From Heliocidaris erythrogramma (taxonomy: Eukaryota; Echinodermata; Echinoidea; Camarodonta; Echinometridae), in contig CM046853.1 in the NCBI GenBank assembly GCA_025617745.1, positions 9,626,974-9,690,973 on the forward strand: a stretch of DNA of 64,000 nt. The letters are read 5' to 3'. The notes beneath the pieces were generated by a model. That model worked only from the letters and a program-made list of their open reading frames with translations. It searched no databases and was not told the origin of the DNA. Made by a program: the position numbers and the translations under genes. The first letter of the stretch is position 1, and each line of letters begins with the position of its first letter. Positions 10,985 through 23,843 of this stretch are shown one piece after another.

Positions 10985-12379
10985 GATTATATCAAAAGAG
11001 ATTTGTTAAAGATCATGTGGTATTCCACCAATAATTTCCAGTGAATTTTATTGTAATTATCTGTAGGGAATGCTAGATCACTGTAACATAGTCATAATGC
11101 CCCATGCTAGGACCAGGGAAGACAAGTCTCGGAGCTTTGCGTGGAGATAGCATGTGTATCACTGGGTGGAATTTACATTATCCTCATAGGTTTTTGCATG
11201 TGATCCTGTCCTAGTATATTACTTTTTACCTCTCATTTGTAAAATAATTAACTTTAGGAGGTGAAATCTTCACAGCATCTTGGTGTTTCTAGTATCTTGC
11301 TATTTATCAACAAAAAGACAAGAAATCTGATAAGTTTTTGAGGGAGTACCAAAACTAAACATTTCCTTTAAAAACTGCTAGGAGCCAGGAGGGTGATAAC
11401 CATAACCAATAAGTTTTTTAAATAGAGTTAATACCTTTCCAGCACTCATTAGACTAGGCCTATATTTTTCATCTATAAACTCTGATATATCTAGGTAATA
11501 TATAGGTCTACTCTACATGTAGGCTGTTTGCTTCCATCTTTTGAGCTGTTGTGCCATGTTTGTGAAATGGCATCCAGGTGGTATAGTGAGACCTGCTGAT
11601 TCATCTCTTCTTTCTCCACAAGGGATTACCTGTATGGGGCCCTTGTCTCAAATACACTCCATGTCTTGTTACTAGCAATGTGAACACAACACGTACTTGT
11701 GCTGGAAGAGCCCAATGCAAATAAATAAACTGAAATTGTTCTGAAAATATACTGTACACCTAGTTACGAGCAGTATGAACATGGCATATATATTTAGATA
11801 CCATTACCAATTGTTTCATGTTAAAATAACCAGAAAAAGAGGAGGTCTTTATTTTTGTGCATTTTTTGGTGCATTAAGAAAAGGCATCATTCTAAATGAT
11901 AAAAGCAGATTGTGTTATTTTCTCTGGAAGATAAATCTCTACCTTGTGTATGAATTATATGGGTAGGAGAATGACATTGTAGTTTTGAATAATCCAGATG
12001 CTTGAAAGCAGGCAGATTTTGTTTGTCACTCAGTATCGTAAGGAAGCTATCTGTTTTCATTGGGGTCATCCTCACTGATGATGCATGCCAACTTTTGGGG
12101 CTAATCCTACCCCCATCCTCCTTCTTCATATTCAGGAAGTCAGAACTTGCTCTGTCATGTGTAGAACTCAAATTCAGGAATACCCATGTCTATGGAAAGT
12201 GGTGCATTAGCAGTTACTTATAACAAAGATGATGAAATAGTCTAGACTGTATGTCCCCCTATCCCTCTGTCTCTCCCCCTCCCCCTATCAAAATTCAGTT
12301 GAGCTATTGTATTTTCAACTACAGTATATATGTAGACTTTTTCCTGCAAAGTAAGAAATGAAATCATTCATTAAAAAGC
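10985..12379. other. Non-coding stretch, nothing recognised
   Basis: Moderately AT-rich intronic or flanking DNA. A pyrimidine/CCCCCT-rich patch lies at 12255-12290. I looked for a signal-peptide exon ending in phase 1 and did not find a convincing one. Confidence 0.5.
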
Positions 12380-12595
12380 TGACTGTATAACCTGTAACTT
12401 TTGCGTGCATTTAATGTTCACAAATTTTGCAAGTGGTACAGATTCGCAAAGTTTCATGCCGCAAAATCATTGAATGATAATTGACATGATAGTAAATTTG
12501 TGCAAATCACAAGTTTCTTGCTGTGAAAATGGCTGTAGTTAACAAATCGTGAAGGTTTCATGTCGCGATTGTTCTCTGGTTTACAGTATACATGT
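12380..12595. repeat. Decayed TTCGCAAA/GCGAAA-type repeat
   Basis: Loose repetition of words such as TTCGCAAAGTTTCATGCCGC and TTTCATGTCGCGATTG, ending in GGTTTACAGTATACATGTAC. It resembles the CGCGAA repeats at 266-430. Non-coding. Confidence 0.45.
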
Positions 12596-12965
12596 ACTTA
12601 CGTTACCGTATGTGGATTTATTTGGGAATGTGAATTTTTGGGGCAGCATCTACATTGTCCATTGTTTAAAGTTAATGTATAATTTGGGTAGCAAAAAGGA
12701 AATTGGAAAGAAACTTGTTCAGTGTGGTCTCGGGTTGTTCTTTTATCAACAGATGTTTGTAAGAGATCATTTAGCCTCTGAATTGTCTTCACTTTTACAT
12801 GATGTCACTTTCATTCACATGCACTCTTTCTTTATATTGGGTTTATCATTGAAAGTAATGATTTCTATTTGTTAACTATTTTGACCGGTTAATCTTCTTG
12901 TAAGTTTTATTCTGGTATTTTAACATTTTTTCTCTCTCTTTTTCTTCTCTTGTTTTCTTCTGCAG

Positions 12966-13259
12966 GCACAACTGTTTATAGTAACATTGTTATCAAGAAA
13001 CCTCAAGATGTGATCGCATATCCTGAGGAGCCCCTGACATGGCATTGTCAGGTAGATGTGCCACGACCATACGAGAGAGTATGGACCTTTGGCAATCATG
13101 TTATAAACACTACTATCAATGCACACAAGTATGTGCTAGCAAACGGGTCATTGTACATAGATAGCGTGGTGGCCCAGAAGGACCGCGGTCTCTACAGGTG
13201 CTGTGTCAAAAATGTGACGGGGATTCTGTGCAGTCAGGAAGCACTTCTCCAAATTGCTG
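12966..13259 (+). CDS. PRTG-like: Exon A: Ig domain 1
   Basis: The acceptor follows a long pyrimidine tract ending TTCTTCTGCAG (12965); the donor is G|GTAAGT at 13260. The exon enters and leaves in phase 1 (294 nt, 98 codons), so it is a self-contained Ig module. The translation starts TTVYSNIVIKKPQDVIAYPE and shows the Ig cysteines in LTWHCQV and GLYRCC, a tryptophan in RVWTFG and the E-strand motif LANGSLYIDSV. Extra cysteines (RCC, GILCS) are unusual and could pair with each other. N-glycosylation sequons are NTT, NGS and NVT. No start codon is expected: the upstream exon with the signal peptide is not visible. Confidence in the exon is high; identity as the first Ig of the family rests on domain order. 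Confidence 0.92.
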
Positions 13260-13967
13260 GTAAGTATTCTTGCTGGGTACATGATTGACGGCAGCATCTT
13301 ATAAGTAATGAATATCAGTTGCATAAATTGAGAAAGAAACATGTATGGAATCGTTTTCTTTTATTTTCTTCAACAAACTGACATGATTAGATACAAAAAG
13401 AGTATATGCAAAGTGACATACAATGTCCATTCTTGGTGAAACAAGTCACTTAGAGGTCTAGAGCACATGGTACAAAGACCTCCTGTAATATGAAAGAATA
13501 ATACTAATGAACTATTGTATGAGGGGATATCCCAAATAAAGTGATAAAAACAAAGAAATAAACAAATACGGTACCTGGAAAATCTTTGCGTTTACTGATG
13601 TTAATAATAGTAATCATTTTCATCAATTTGAAGCATTTTGGATGAGCCCAAAACAACAAGCATTTGCAAATCAACTGAAGAGCCCAAAAGCATTTCTTTA
13701 AAAAACTGTCATCTACTAATATTATTTTTCACTTTATATGTACAGCATAAATTTGGTTGATGTAATAAGTTCAGCTACATAATATATCTTGACATAATCC
13801 ATTCTAGCAAGATCAGGTGGGTTTAATAATCTATAAATTCCATAATCTCAGTTTGTCAGAGAAGATTTGAAATTCTCATGTGGTATTAATAACAGTTGCT
13901 TTTACTGCAAATGCTTACTGCAATTAATTCCTAGGGGATTTCATAAATTTATTTAATTTTTGTCTCC

Positions 13968-14370
13968 CCTGCAAACGCGTAAGCAAAAAGACATACATGT
14001 AGGTGCTGCTTTTCCGGCAGAGGCAGTGGCGACGGCGTCAACAATTTTGGAAATGCTCTCATTTCAAAAGCATGTGCTCGATTTTCATGAAACTTGAACA
14101 CAAGGATTGTAGAGTATCACAAATAATGGGGAACAAATTTCAGGTCAAAAGTCAAGGTCAAAGGTCAAGTAGGGTCAATTGTGTTCCAAAAACTTCACCT
14201 TAGGTTTAATAAGTTTTTGAATTTTTACTTTATTTCAAAAGTATTTGTTCAAATTCTTTGAAATTTGGCTTTATTCTTGGTAGGGATTGTCTTCATGTCA
14301 CCCTCTTTCAAATGAATACCCAAATCTTACATTTTCATCACATTAAAGTTCACCTACTGACAGTTTTGAG
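13968..14370. repeat. Dispersed repeat with AGGTCA half-sites
   Basis: A segment starting TTGTCTCCCCTGCAAACGCG, then TTTCATGAAACTTGAACACA, then AGGTCAAAAGTCAAGGTCAA near 14143 continuing into AGGTCA and GGGTCA half-sites. The layout (a GAAACTTGAACACAAGGA word followed by a cluster of GGTCA words) parallels the monomers of families B and C. Ends are approximate. Confidence 0.55.
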
Positions 14371-14394
14371 TTTTTGGTAAAATTCAGTCTCTAC

Positions 14395-14450
14395 ATACAG
14401 TACATGTATGTACATGTAGTATGTACATGTACATGTATTGAACACATGTA
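14395..14450. repeat. ACATGT-rich palindromic microsatellite
   Basis: Overlapping TACATGTA and GTACATGTAC words; the clearest of many ACATGT palindromic clusters in the window. Confidence 0.8.
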
Positions 14451-15282
14451 TTTGACTTCTTCTCAAAACCTTGCTGGTGGTGGATTGGGGGTGTGCCTTA
14501 TATACGTGTGTGCCATGTACATAGTATTTTACGGTAATATATTTTCTATCTTCATGAAAAAATTTTCTGTCTCATTATTTCAATGAATATCTTATGTGGG
14601 GACATGATTAAAAGAGCAAAATTATCAAGTAAAAAAATCATGTTTGAGATAAAATAAATGCAATTCATCAGTGATGTCAGGGAATTGCATGCATCGCTGT
14701 AAAAAGTAAAAAAGATTTCAGATTATTTTGATATCCCCATAACTTCCTCCACAAGTAACTAGTAAAATTTACTTTTATTGCCTACCTCTCTAGGGAAGAT
14801 AAGTTGACATTTTTAAATATCATTCAGAAATTTTGGACACATTTAAAGTATAATTGAAAGGGGTTAACCAAAGCTTTTTGACACCTGTAAACAAACCTGT
14901 ATTTCCTTGCATCAACATGCTGATCTAATGTGGTGACCCATGTTAGAGGGAAGATCTTGTTGAGCAGTTGTTATAGGAAAGTGGTGACAGGTTGTGATGA
15001 AATTTCACGAAGGAGGTCTGCAAAGTCAGTACATGAACATTCATTGCTTGTTCTGCTCAAACAAAATTCAACCATTATATTGCAGTATTGCAGTTTAATG
15101 ACTTTTTTTGAGCTACCTTTAGAAGTTTTCAGTTTAGAAGTAGCAAGTCAGGGTCCTCCTTGCATGTAATGATCTTGTCTTGGAGTGGAGTGATCTCCAT
15201 GGTTATGCAACATCAAAAAAACATAAGACATTTTTTTTTTTTCTAGGGAAATGGGAAATATTTACTATTTGAATAGATGCAA
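14451..15282. other. AT-rich intron stretch
   Basis: Nothing recognised apart from a poly-T run at 15231-15243. Confidence 0.5.
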
Positions 15283-15314
15283 ATTGACATGAATATCTTT
15301 ATATTCATGTCAAT
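15283..15314. repeat. Hairpin with perfect 14-bp arms
   Basis: ATTGACATGAATAT and its exact inverse flank a 4-nt CTTT loop. Confidence 0.85.
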
Positions 15315-15519
15315 AATATATATTTATAAAATGCTTACTTTTGATTGGTTGACACACGCTGTGGGAGCTGTGGGTCCGGCTTTCGGTTTTGTTGTCTACT
15401 TCTGGTCTTTTCGCTTACAGTACATTTCTATTGCGGTCCTCTTATTTTCCTCTGACCAGCACAACGTTGCTTTGCGACGGAACCTCATACCCACAAAACC
15501 ACTTTGTATGATATAAATC

Positions 15520-15745
15520 AATCTTTAAAGGGAATCTTGAGTTCTAGGAAAGGTGAAAAATAACTTGTGAGCTTTCTCATTCCTTTTATGTCAGTTTGGA
15601 AGAACATCATAGTAGAAACATCCCCTGAAAATGATTGCTCTTCAAATGCTCTTATATTTGAAATAGGACTATATGGTCAACCTTTCCTAATTCCTTTGAG
15701 ACAGTTTCTTTCACAATGTAATTGCATGTCCAAAACTCTACTTTA
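15520..15745. repeat. Repeat family D, copy 1 (internally deleted)
   Basis: Shares GAGTTCTAGGAAAGGT, GTCAGTTTGGAAGAACATCA and GATTGCTCTTCAAATGC with 56433-56810. After GAAATAGGAC it jumps to GGTCAACCTTTCCTAATTCC, so it lacks about 150 bp present in the middle of copy 2. Non-coding. Confidence 0.75.
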
Positions 15746-17024
15746 TCTTTCAGTCACTTTTCAATAATGTTTTAGACCCGTTATTGACTAAAACACATTA
15801 GCTAATCAATAGGAAAACACACGCCTGTATTTACTAGTTATGTGCTATGGTTTAGAAAGGGATTTGGTGCACCTCCCTGCCTGGGCTTGGCCTATGACCA
15901 GTGGACAAGTGCTCAAAGAGTCGACTGTTGAACTCCAGTGAGGCATAACCTTTGACTTTATTTTTGGTTACCATGGAAACAGTGTGAGACGAGGGTACCA
16001 CCTGTTCAGTTGTATGGCAATATTTCAATGGGAAGAGATATGTGGAATTATGATGAATATTAGAATTTATATTTATTTTTTTCACATAACCTTGTCCTTC
16101 GAGCCCGAGTATTTGTATGAAAAACTTGGTTTTTAAGTATGTTTTTGGATTGTCTGTTTGTCCATCTCTTCTTGGCGCTAATATGTATCGCCATAGGAAG
16201 ACAATCTGATTAGAGTTTAGCAAATGTAGGTCAAAGGCAATGGAGGTCATTTACCATGAAATTTCAGCTTTTTGCCTTGTTAACACTCTCTTGAACAATA
16301 TAACTTTCATATCCAGGAATTTACAAAGTGATGAAGATTATTAAATTTCTGCATTTTTGTCTATTTAGTTTCGATTTAAGAGTGTATTCACAGAAAATTA
16401 TTTCAGAAATTGAAAGCATCAAAGAGTTTATGAGGAAAAAATGAATACTTGTGATTTGTACAATAGCTCAATTTCTACTTTCCCATACTATTTGTTTAAA
16501 CATTGTATCTATATCTATCTTTTAATAATCTAAAAAGATCTGGGATATATAGCGGGTAAATTTTACAATTGGTCGTAGAAAAACATTGGCCAACTAAAAA
16601 ATTATTAGAGTCCCACATCCTGTGAGTTAATATTAATGACCACCCCCCCCCCCCCTCACCAGCCAAGAAGTTTATTTTGCATTCAACATTCTGATTGATG
16701 CTGGCACAAATGAGTTGGAATATCTGCTTGTTCGAGCAGCCACTGATTGTCACCTCCTCCCACTCCGTAGTAACATAAACTTTTCGTATAATGGATGTCC
16801 CTGGTTAAATGCAATCTTCTCTGCATTTTTAATAATCCTAGACTCACAGATCAAAGAAAACAATTTCAAACCCTTAAAAAGGTGATTTTTATTTTAAACC
16901 AAGTGCACTTTCTAGTTGAGCTATTTGAAAAATTTAAAAAGGATTGTTTTCTTTGATACACATATTTTGATATTGCCAAATAACAACGCATACCACTTCT
17001 TTTCTCGATATATGGTCTTTAAAT
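15746..17024. other. Intron stretch, no gene recognised
   Basis: A 132-codon minus-strand open frame (15852-16250) has no domain-like features or splice context and is left uncalled. A poly-C run lies at 16641-16655. Confidence 0.45.
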
Positions 17025-17495
17025 GAAGCAGAAAAATTAAAGAAACAGATCAGCGAAGGTTTGGGCAAAATCTGGTAAGAAATAAGAAAGTTAAGAATTT
17101 TTGAAGTGGTAATCAATCAGACACAAATTGGCAACTCTGTGACGTATCTTCCGTGCTCCTCTCCCATTTGCCTCTCCCATTTGCCTCTCCCATTTGCCCT
17201 GTACCCCCAAAATCATCAATTTTCATTTACTCTAAAGGAAATATTTAATCATACATGCACCTTAGATATAATCATTGCTCATATGTTTTTACACAAAACC
17301 TGTATGAAACAAATATTTTTCTTCATCAAACACTAAGAAAATGAAAATTTTTAGCAAATGGGAGAGGAGCTCGCAAGAGTTGCCAATTTTTGTCTGATTG
17401 ATTACAACTTCAAAAATCCATAACTTTCTTATTTTTTATCGGATTTTGCTCTCACTTTCACCGATCTGTTTCTTTTAAAGCCAACTTGTAATCAG
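17025..17495. mobile_element. Fold-back MITE with ~100-bp inverted arms
   Basis: The left arm (about 17036-17145) runs GAAACAGATCAGCGAAGG ... AAGAAAGTTAAGAATTTTTG ... CAATCAGACACAAATTGGCA. The right arm (about 17370-17487) is its reverse complement in the same order, ending CCGATCTGTTTCTTTT. The centre contains three tandem copies of TCTCCCATTTGCC (17158-17198). No transposase. Confidence 0.8.
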
Positions 17496-17549
17496 GGTGG
17501 ACTATCCCCTTAACGTGTAATTGTACATGTGGGCTTTTTATACTTGTTT

Positions 17550-17633
17550 TCACAATACTTCAAGAACAGTTTGAGCCATCAACTGAATTTAGGTGGAGGC
17601 ATATAGGAGAAGTCGTCACATTCATCCTGTTGT
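17550..17633 (+). repeat. Repeat family B, solo terminal fragment
   Basis: Contains CAGTTTGAGCCATCAACTGA, TTTAGGTGGAGGCATATAGG and CATTCATCCTGTTG, matching the distal end of family B (49000-49054) with a few changes. No monomers remain. Confidence 0.8.
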
Positions 17634-18671
17634 ATCTACAGATGTGTATTCAAGTTTTTTGTATGAAAAGTTGTAGATGAGCTCCCCTTAAACTTCTGTT
17701 GCAAATTACATAAATTTTCAATTTATTTCACTTTATATTAATAGGCAATGTACATGTATTTACATGAAGGGAAAATGAAAACAGATCCTCTGTTGCCTTA
17801 AAAATTATATCCCTTGAGCCTAAGTTATTCTTTTTTTTTTTTTTTTTTTACATGGGATCTTAAATGAATTGCCCTGATCATGCAGTGAATTATTGAAGTC
17901 TCATATAGAATGGATTTGCTAAACTAGAACTAAAATGAAATATAAAAGTTTTATCTTTATTGCTGCAATCTATTCCCACTAGCTCTATTGCCTTCACAAG
18001 TTTATATTCTTTTTTCTTTTTTCATTTTGACCCAAGTAATTGAATTTTAATCTTACAGTTCAAGAATTTGGAGTCCCCTCCCCACTTTTAAGCTTTGTAA
18101 AATTGTATAAAGAAAATTAAATGCCTATACTTGAATATTAAATTTGGAATGAAGTTGACTAATTCTTACTACACATGTAAACACCATCAATATGATGTTG
18201 TGGGATCAATATCAATTACTACTGTGTGAGAGTGGGAATATGAATGGCAAGGTCATAATCAGTACCACACAGCTACGGATGTGGGTTAATTTCATTACAC
18301 AGATATGGAAGAGAAAGCCTGGGCCATGAACCTTGTGGTCATGTATGTTCTTGAATAAGCATGCTATTTTAACCCTTCAAGGCTTTGAGTACTTAGCTAT
18401 CCAAACTCCTGTCACATGATGGTCAGATGACATGGACAGCAGTTGAGCCCTGAGTAAATATTTATACAGGTAGACATGTGCTTGCCACGAGCTGCCAGTA
18501 TAATTGTAAGACTAATATGATATGATCTGTGCAATATTCAACCATGTGTGAGTTATGAGCCAAGTTATTGTATTCTTTGCATTGTGATAACTATTATGAA
18601 GTAAAGAATAATATTTAAAAATACTGGGGATATTGATTAATTGAATGAAAAAAATTGATGTAAAATAACTA
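17634..18671. other. AT-rich intron stretch
   Basis: Poly-T run at about 17831-17849. No exon or element ends recognised. Confidence 0.5.
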
Positions 18672-18845
18672 CACAATGGAACCTTGTTATAAAGAACACT
18701 GTTATAACAAACTCTCGTTATCAGAAGCTAATTGTACCACTTCTTTGGATTTTTTTTTTTTTTAGCTCCGATATAACAAGGTTTCGATATAACAAAGTAA
18801 TTTCCGTAGTCCCAAGGAGTTTATTTCAAACGAGGTTCCATTGTA
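18672..18845. mobile_element. Small pogo/mariner-like MITE (~174 bp)
   Basis: Left end ACAATGGAACCTTGTTAT and inverse of the right end ACAATGGAACCTCGTTTG, with inner repeats of TATAACAAAC, GATATAACAAGG and GATATAACAAAG. TIRs rich in GGAACCTCGTTATAAC are typical of pogo/Tigger-like non-autonomous elements. Confidence 0.7.
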
Positions 18846-19380
18846 GTTTTTAGTACAAAGGCTAAAATAAAATGTCATTACTGGTATACTCATGAGAATT
18901 TAGTATTTTCACCATCAGACTTGCATGTCATTTGGGGTATTAACTTTGTTTTCATTTTTGTACTTCTTACGCCTTATATGCTAAATGGATGTGTTGGGAA
19001 ACCAATGAATCAATTCTCTGTGCATTTTATGCGGTTCATGTAGCTCATAAAAGCATGCTTATTTCTGTAAATATGCCCCTATAAAAACTTAGCCAGGCAC
19101 GCCATTTAATTTGGTCATTAATTTCCTATTTACATTGTAGTCGTGTTCTCTAAGAGTCCTTATCAATTGAGAAAGAATCCTCCATGATTGGAAAATGTTT
19201 TGTGGTGTATCATATATGTACATTAAAAAAAAAACTTCATGTTCAGCACCTTTGGTTAAGATATACATGTAGACGAACTGGTCCTGTCTCAAATTATATA
19301 TAGTTCTGAAATGATTCTTAGGATAGTCTTTTAATACCATATCAAAGATTATATGACACCTAATTAGATCCTTGCCATTT
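18846..19380. other. AT-rich intron stretch
   Basis: Nothing recognised. An 83-codon minus-strand frame (19089-19340) has no supporting features. Confidence 0.45.
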
Positions 19381-19399
19381 GATTGGTTGTTTGATGTTG

Positions 19400-19835
19400 A
19401 TCATTTGTCCCATTTAACAATTACGTCATCAATCGTGCAAATTTGATCCATTCACCGTGCAGTTTTGGATCCATACGAAATTGTCCATTGCACTCGTGAC
19501 CACCAACACGTCTACATACGCAAGAACGACTTGCCTTTGCAGCGCGCATGCGACTATCAAGTACATGTACATCGCCGCGGGCTCGCGCTCAGCAACAAAA
19601 TGTAAGTCCCTTCACAATTGTTTCTGAATTCATAAAATGTCAAATGAGAAGGATAGCTATTTTTACAATGTAGGTGTCATATAAAACAAATGTTTTTTCA
19701 TTCGTGCAATGGACAGAATATTTCATTCGGTGAAAGATGAAATGAGCCATTCAACTCGGCTCCGCCTCGTTGAATGGGTCATTTCAGATCTTTCACCTCA
19801 TGAAACATTCTGTCCATTGCACTCATAAACATTCA
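19400..19835. mobile_element. Hairpin-ended repeat around GTGCAATGGACAGAAT
   Basis: At 19706-19826 GTGCAATGGACAGAATATTT and GGTGAAAGATGAAATGAGCC are followed by their inverses (GGGTCATTTCAGATCTTTCA, ATTCTGTCCATTGCAC) around a CTCGGCTCCGCCTCG centre: a 120-bp hairpin with about 55-bp arms. The upstream part (from about 19400) holds related words (TTGTCCATTGCACTCGTGAC at 19482) and a CpG-rich block with GCGCGCATGCG at 19542-19552, so the element probably extends left. Confidence 0.65.
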
Positions 19836-19934
19836 TTATTTGTATACTGATCTGATGGTTTGAAGTTAGATATAGGGCCTATAGATACATTTTGTCTTAC
19901 ACATGAGTTTGAGAAACTGGTTTACTTCCTATTC

Positions 19935-19977
19935 CCCCCCCCCCCCCCCCAAAAAAAAAAAAAAAAAAAAAAAAAAA
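19935..19977. repeat. Poly-C/poly-A homopolymer pair
   Basis: An uninterrupted C run followed directly by a run of about 27 A. Length is likely unstable and error-prone in assembly. Confidence 0.9.
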
Positions 19978-21950
19978 TTCTAATTCAGGTTAAAAAAATG
20001 GAAATTAAACAAAATTTTTATTGAAATGAATATTAGCATATATGATAAAAAGGAAAAAAAAAATGTATTGATGGGAGCTCTTGTTTGTAATTCCACTGTA
20101 AGTACCGTAACACTGTTCGCATTGTAAAAAATGGCATGGTCTAGAATGTTTTATCTCTGCTGTGATAAGCTGTCTAATATCAATTCGACAGGCCTAACAG
20201 AGGACCAGAGCAATCAAAACACAAGGTCCACCTTTGTAATGATAACCGTCTATGATTGTCATGTATTTTAAATGAACTGGACCATGTAGATGAACTACAA
20301 CATGTTAAAGTTCTTTGACCTCTAGATCTATTTACATTATGAGGTAAGGAAATATTATTTGAAGAGTATAAGGAAGATAAAAGAAACTTAGTGAAGCTCC
20401 ATGTCCACATGTTGCGCATGCTCTTTTTATGTTTTAGGTTATTCAGTGTCAGAAAATGGATCACATTGATCAAAAGAGATGCTGTATTATACAAATTCAT
20501 GAATAAATTAATAACTTCGAAGTGTGTAACCTGAATAAAATTTATAATAGGTTCTATGTAATTTGTTGTTATCTCATGTACCATATGACAAAATTCTATT
20601 TTTTAATTTTCTGAATTGCTCAGGAATTGAAATATACCAGTATCTGATTTTGTAATTCTCCAGTAATGGTCATTTGCAAATCGTAAAAGAAAAACATATA
20701 TATAAGAGAGCACAGTGTTTAAAAGGAAAATGGATTCCTGTTTAATGTGACCATTAGATAATAAATACTTTAGGTGATTTTCAGGCAGATTGCACACGTT
20801 ACTAAATGAAAAAAAAAATATGAATCACATCATAAACCAGATCCTTTAATCTTTAAAAGCATTTTGGTTTATTTCTAAAAATACATTGCGCATCGCCAAT
20901 ATTTAAATCCATTACATGTATCTCAGGCTTCAAGAAGTTGATAAGAATAGCATCATGCAGCTCCTAGGAAATGAACAGAGGCTTTTATTGCAGAATGTAA
21001 TAAATAAGTGTTCATATGCCTATTCAAAGTGATCATATTTTCTTTTATTGAGAATTTAATGTGCAGGCCTACACATAAAAATGTCTACATTCTTATTTAG
21101 TTCATGACCTAGATATATTTTCAGGATGTGCATTAAAGCCTGGATTGTACCTCCTATAAATTGTCCTCCGTTAAATTGCAATATGGACATGTGAGATGTG
21201 ACACTTATTTACTCCAAGCAGCCTTTTAAGAACACAGCAGCCTGCAACTCTTACACAGGTACTCTGATGGATGAATAAATGCATATTACATGCACACGTC
21301 AAAACACCTTGTGGGTTGTTATGCATGCAGTGCTTGTTGTAATTCAGTACGACCGTGCAATGCTGCAGCGCAGTGAAGGAAACCCCCGCTTCGTGCTTTG
21401 TCCCACATTCGGCCATGCAGCTCAGCAGTTCTCAAGTGCGAAAATGGTGCACTTGGCTTTGTGCCCAAAATTCATGCTCAGAATTATCTTGTGAGCCTGG
21501 TGACTCCATGGAGGTGGCTTGCTTGCTTGCTTGCAGAGCTAGAGTGAACTTGTTCTTCATTCTCCTCTGATTCATAGCGACGGTGTTACATGATATTCAC
21601 TGATTGCTGCCAAAAATGAGGAGCTTATATCAGTAGATAGCATTTTATCACGTCATATACCCAGTCCTTATTATCATAGAGTCTTAATGTTTACAATCTG
21701 TGATGCTCTGAAATGTGCATATGATCTTGAGTTTTATTTCACTTGTTACAGTGTACTTTCAATGATGGGGGTTACAGAATGACACTTCTCCCTGATATTT
21801 GACATACTGGTGTAAAAAATGATAATATATTGGGAAACAATAAGATAACTGAAGCTGATGTACACTCTAAAATGCTATGGACTAGAGTAAGATTAATAAC
21901 TGTTACAAAAAATAAGTAGATGAATTGTTCCAATTATGCCCATATTAAAA
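19978..21950. other. AT-rich intron stretch
   Basis: A 134-codon minus-strand frame (20180-20584) and two overlapping + frames near 21279-21570 have no domain-like sequence. A short (GCTT)n run lies at 21520-21535. Confidence 0.45.
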
Positions 21951-21954
21951 GGCC

Positions 21955-22415
21955 ATTTTTGGTAGTCGTTTAAACGGACATTTTTTCGGACGAGTAATCG
22001 ACTACTCGGTATGATGATTTGGCCAATAAGACATTGCCCCCCAGCCCGCAACTTTTCTAGGCTGGAGCGCCAGCGTAAAGCTATGAAACCAGTCGAAAAA
22101 ACATCGCGGTGACCAGTGGGTGGCTCACACACCCGCTATAAACTGCAGCCTCCGATGTAGCGGGAGAATGCACAGTCAGACTTTGTTTTTACTTCTCGAT
22201 CCTCGAGAATTTCGCTACCGAAAACAAATGTTCTGATGTGAATTTTATCGATTCAAATGACATTAAAATATCTTAGAACTAACAAATTGAATGATAAATT
22301 TCTATATTTTATTCTGAATTAGAGGTTTTGTGGGGTAGTCGATAGAAATTTAATTAGTCGTGTAGTGACCCTATCGGGCGAGTACACGGTTAATCGAGTA
22401 TTCGAAACGGGCTTA
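21955..22415. mobile_element. Candidate hAT-like remnant (TAGTCGA-rich)
   Basis: The left part has GGTAGTCGTTTAAACGGAC and GTAATCGACTACTCGG; the right part has GGGTAGTCGATAG, TTAGTCGTGTAGTG and GGTTAATCGAGTATTCGAA. Repeated TAGTCGAC/ACTAATCGA words at both ends are reminiscent of hAT-type terminal sequence, but I could not define exact ends or a target duplication. Confidence 0.35.
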
Positions 22416-23060
22416 GTTCCAATGGAAGCATATTTATACATTTATAGGGCACAACATGTGCATTGTATTTTCTTTGTTTTATTTCTGAATTACAAGAAAA
22501 CATTTTAAAGTAACATTGTAAAGTAGAATGTCATTTTTATATACATTCCAATCAAACTGACAATAATGGGAAAAGTATTCAAGGTTTTGTTTTTCTATTT
22601 GTTTTTCTGTTTTGTTTTTGTGTTTGCAAGTTATTATTTGATTGTGCAGGGATGTGTATTCTTGGAAATAGACGCTGCACGTAATTAGCACCCTGAAAGC
22701 TCTTCCTTTGTATAAAATAGTTGACATACCAATCCATTTTTTATCCCTCTTTGGGTAGAAGGAAGAAAGAAAATAGCCTGGTATCAATGGAATGGAGGAA
22801 ATCAAAGCCAAGTTGAGGTTGCGATCTTCTATGCTTGCTCAAGTCCTGTTTTGTGTGGGCAGTGTACTTGGCTCCATGCCAATGCAAATCACACAAAAAT
22901 TGACCTCTGCAAACTGGTATTAGACTAGTTGTCCAGCAGGTTTCTGAATGCTTGTGTGGGTGTATCATCATCTTGAATAGGCTTTGGTAAACAGGTGTTT
23001 AGTGAATGAAATTATCTATATTTCAACACTGCCTTGCATTGATGCTGAAAACTACATGTA
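22416..23060. other. AT-rich intron stretch
   Basis: T/G-rich low complexity at 22590-22630. Nothing else recognised. Confidence 0.5.
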
Positions 23061-23843
23061 CAGGGGAAACTCGATATAACGAGTCCGTCGGGGCCGAAGG
23101 ATTTTCCTCGTTATAGGTTATCTCGTTATATCGGAACATAATTTAAAATGTACATATGGGACTAGATTCTACATGTACACTTAGTAATAATGAATGTTCC
23201 GGTACCTAGTTCTTCTGCCGCTTATGTACTCATTTGAAAGCTATGAAGGCATTAATAATGTTAATTCTCGAATTAGCTAATAAAATATTAGATCATGTCG
23301 GAAAATGTGTTAAAAGTAACCGACCAAGAGTCAAGTCCATCACACTTCCGCGTTGAATATCGGGACTGCGCCTGTACTGTCAGCATATATAGCGCGCGCA
23401 TACTCATGGTATGAAAAAACTCATTCACACTTCCGGGGCCGGTCTCCTTTCTTGCGCTGTGATATGACTAAAAAGATACTGCCTGCGGTGTGACACAAAT
23501 AAAAAGACGCTGCCTGCGCTGTGTGTGATACAAATAAAAAGCTGCAGCCCGCTTCGCATTGCAATCTCTACTATATGTGCAGATTCTTCAGCTGATGATT
23601 TTTGTCTATTTGAGGCGCAGGGAAATTTGCTTGCTCGTTATAATGGGAATGATTACCAATCTTTTTCTTTGTTTTAGAGGCACAAGATTTAGCTCGTTAT
23701 AGCAGATATCACATTATAGCCGACCTCGCTATAAAGGTTGTGCCGCCATAGAATTACACGCAAGTAAATTTGGGACCGTGACAATGTTCTCGTTATAGCC
23801 GTTACCTCGTTATAGCTGACCTCATTATGTCAAGTTGCCCCTG
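23061..23843. mobile_element. Pogo/mariner-like TIR element (783 bp)
   Basis: Left end CAGGGGAAACTCGATATAAC; inverse of the right end CAGGGGCAACTTGACATAAT. The ends are flanked on both sides by TA (23059-23060 and 23844-23845), as expected for a TA target duplication. Subterminal CTCGTTATAGC words are repeated on both sides. The interior is CpG-rich and lacks a transposase frame. Confidence 0.8.

Noticed and set aside
15852-16250. 132-codon minus-strand frame
   Set aside because: Longest simple frame in its region but with no motif, splice context or repeat homology that I recognise.
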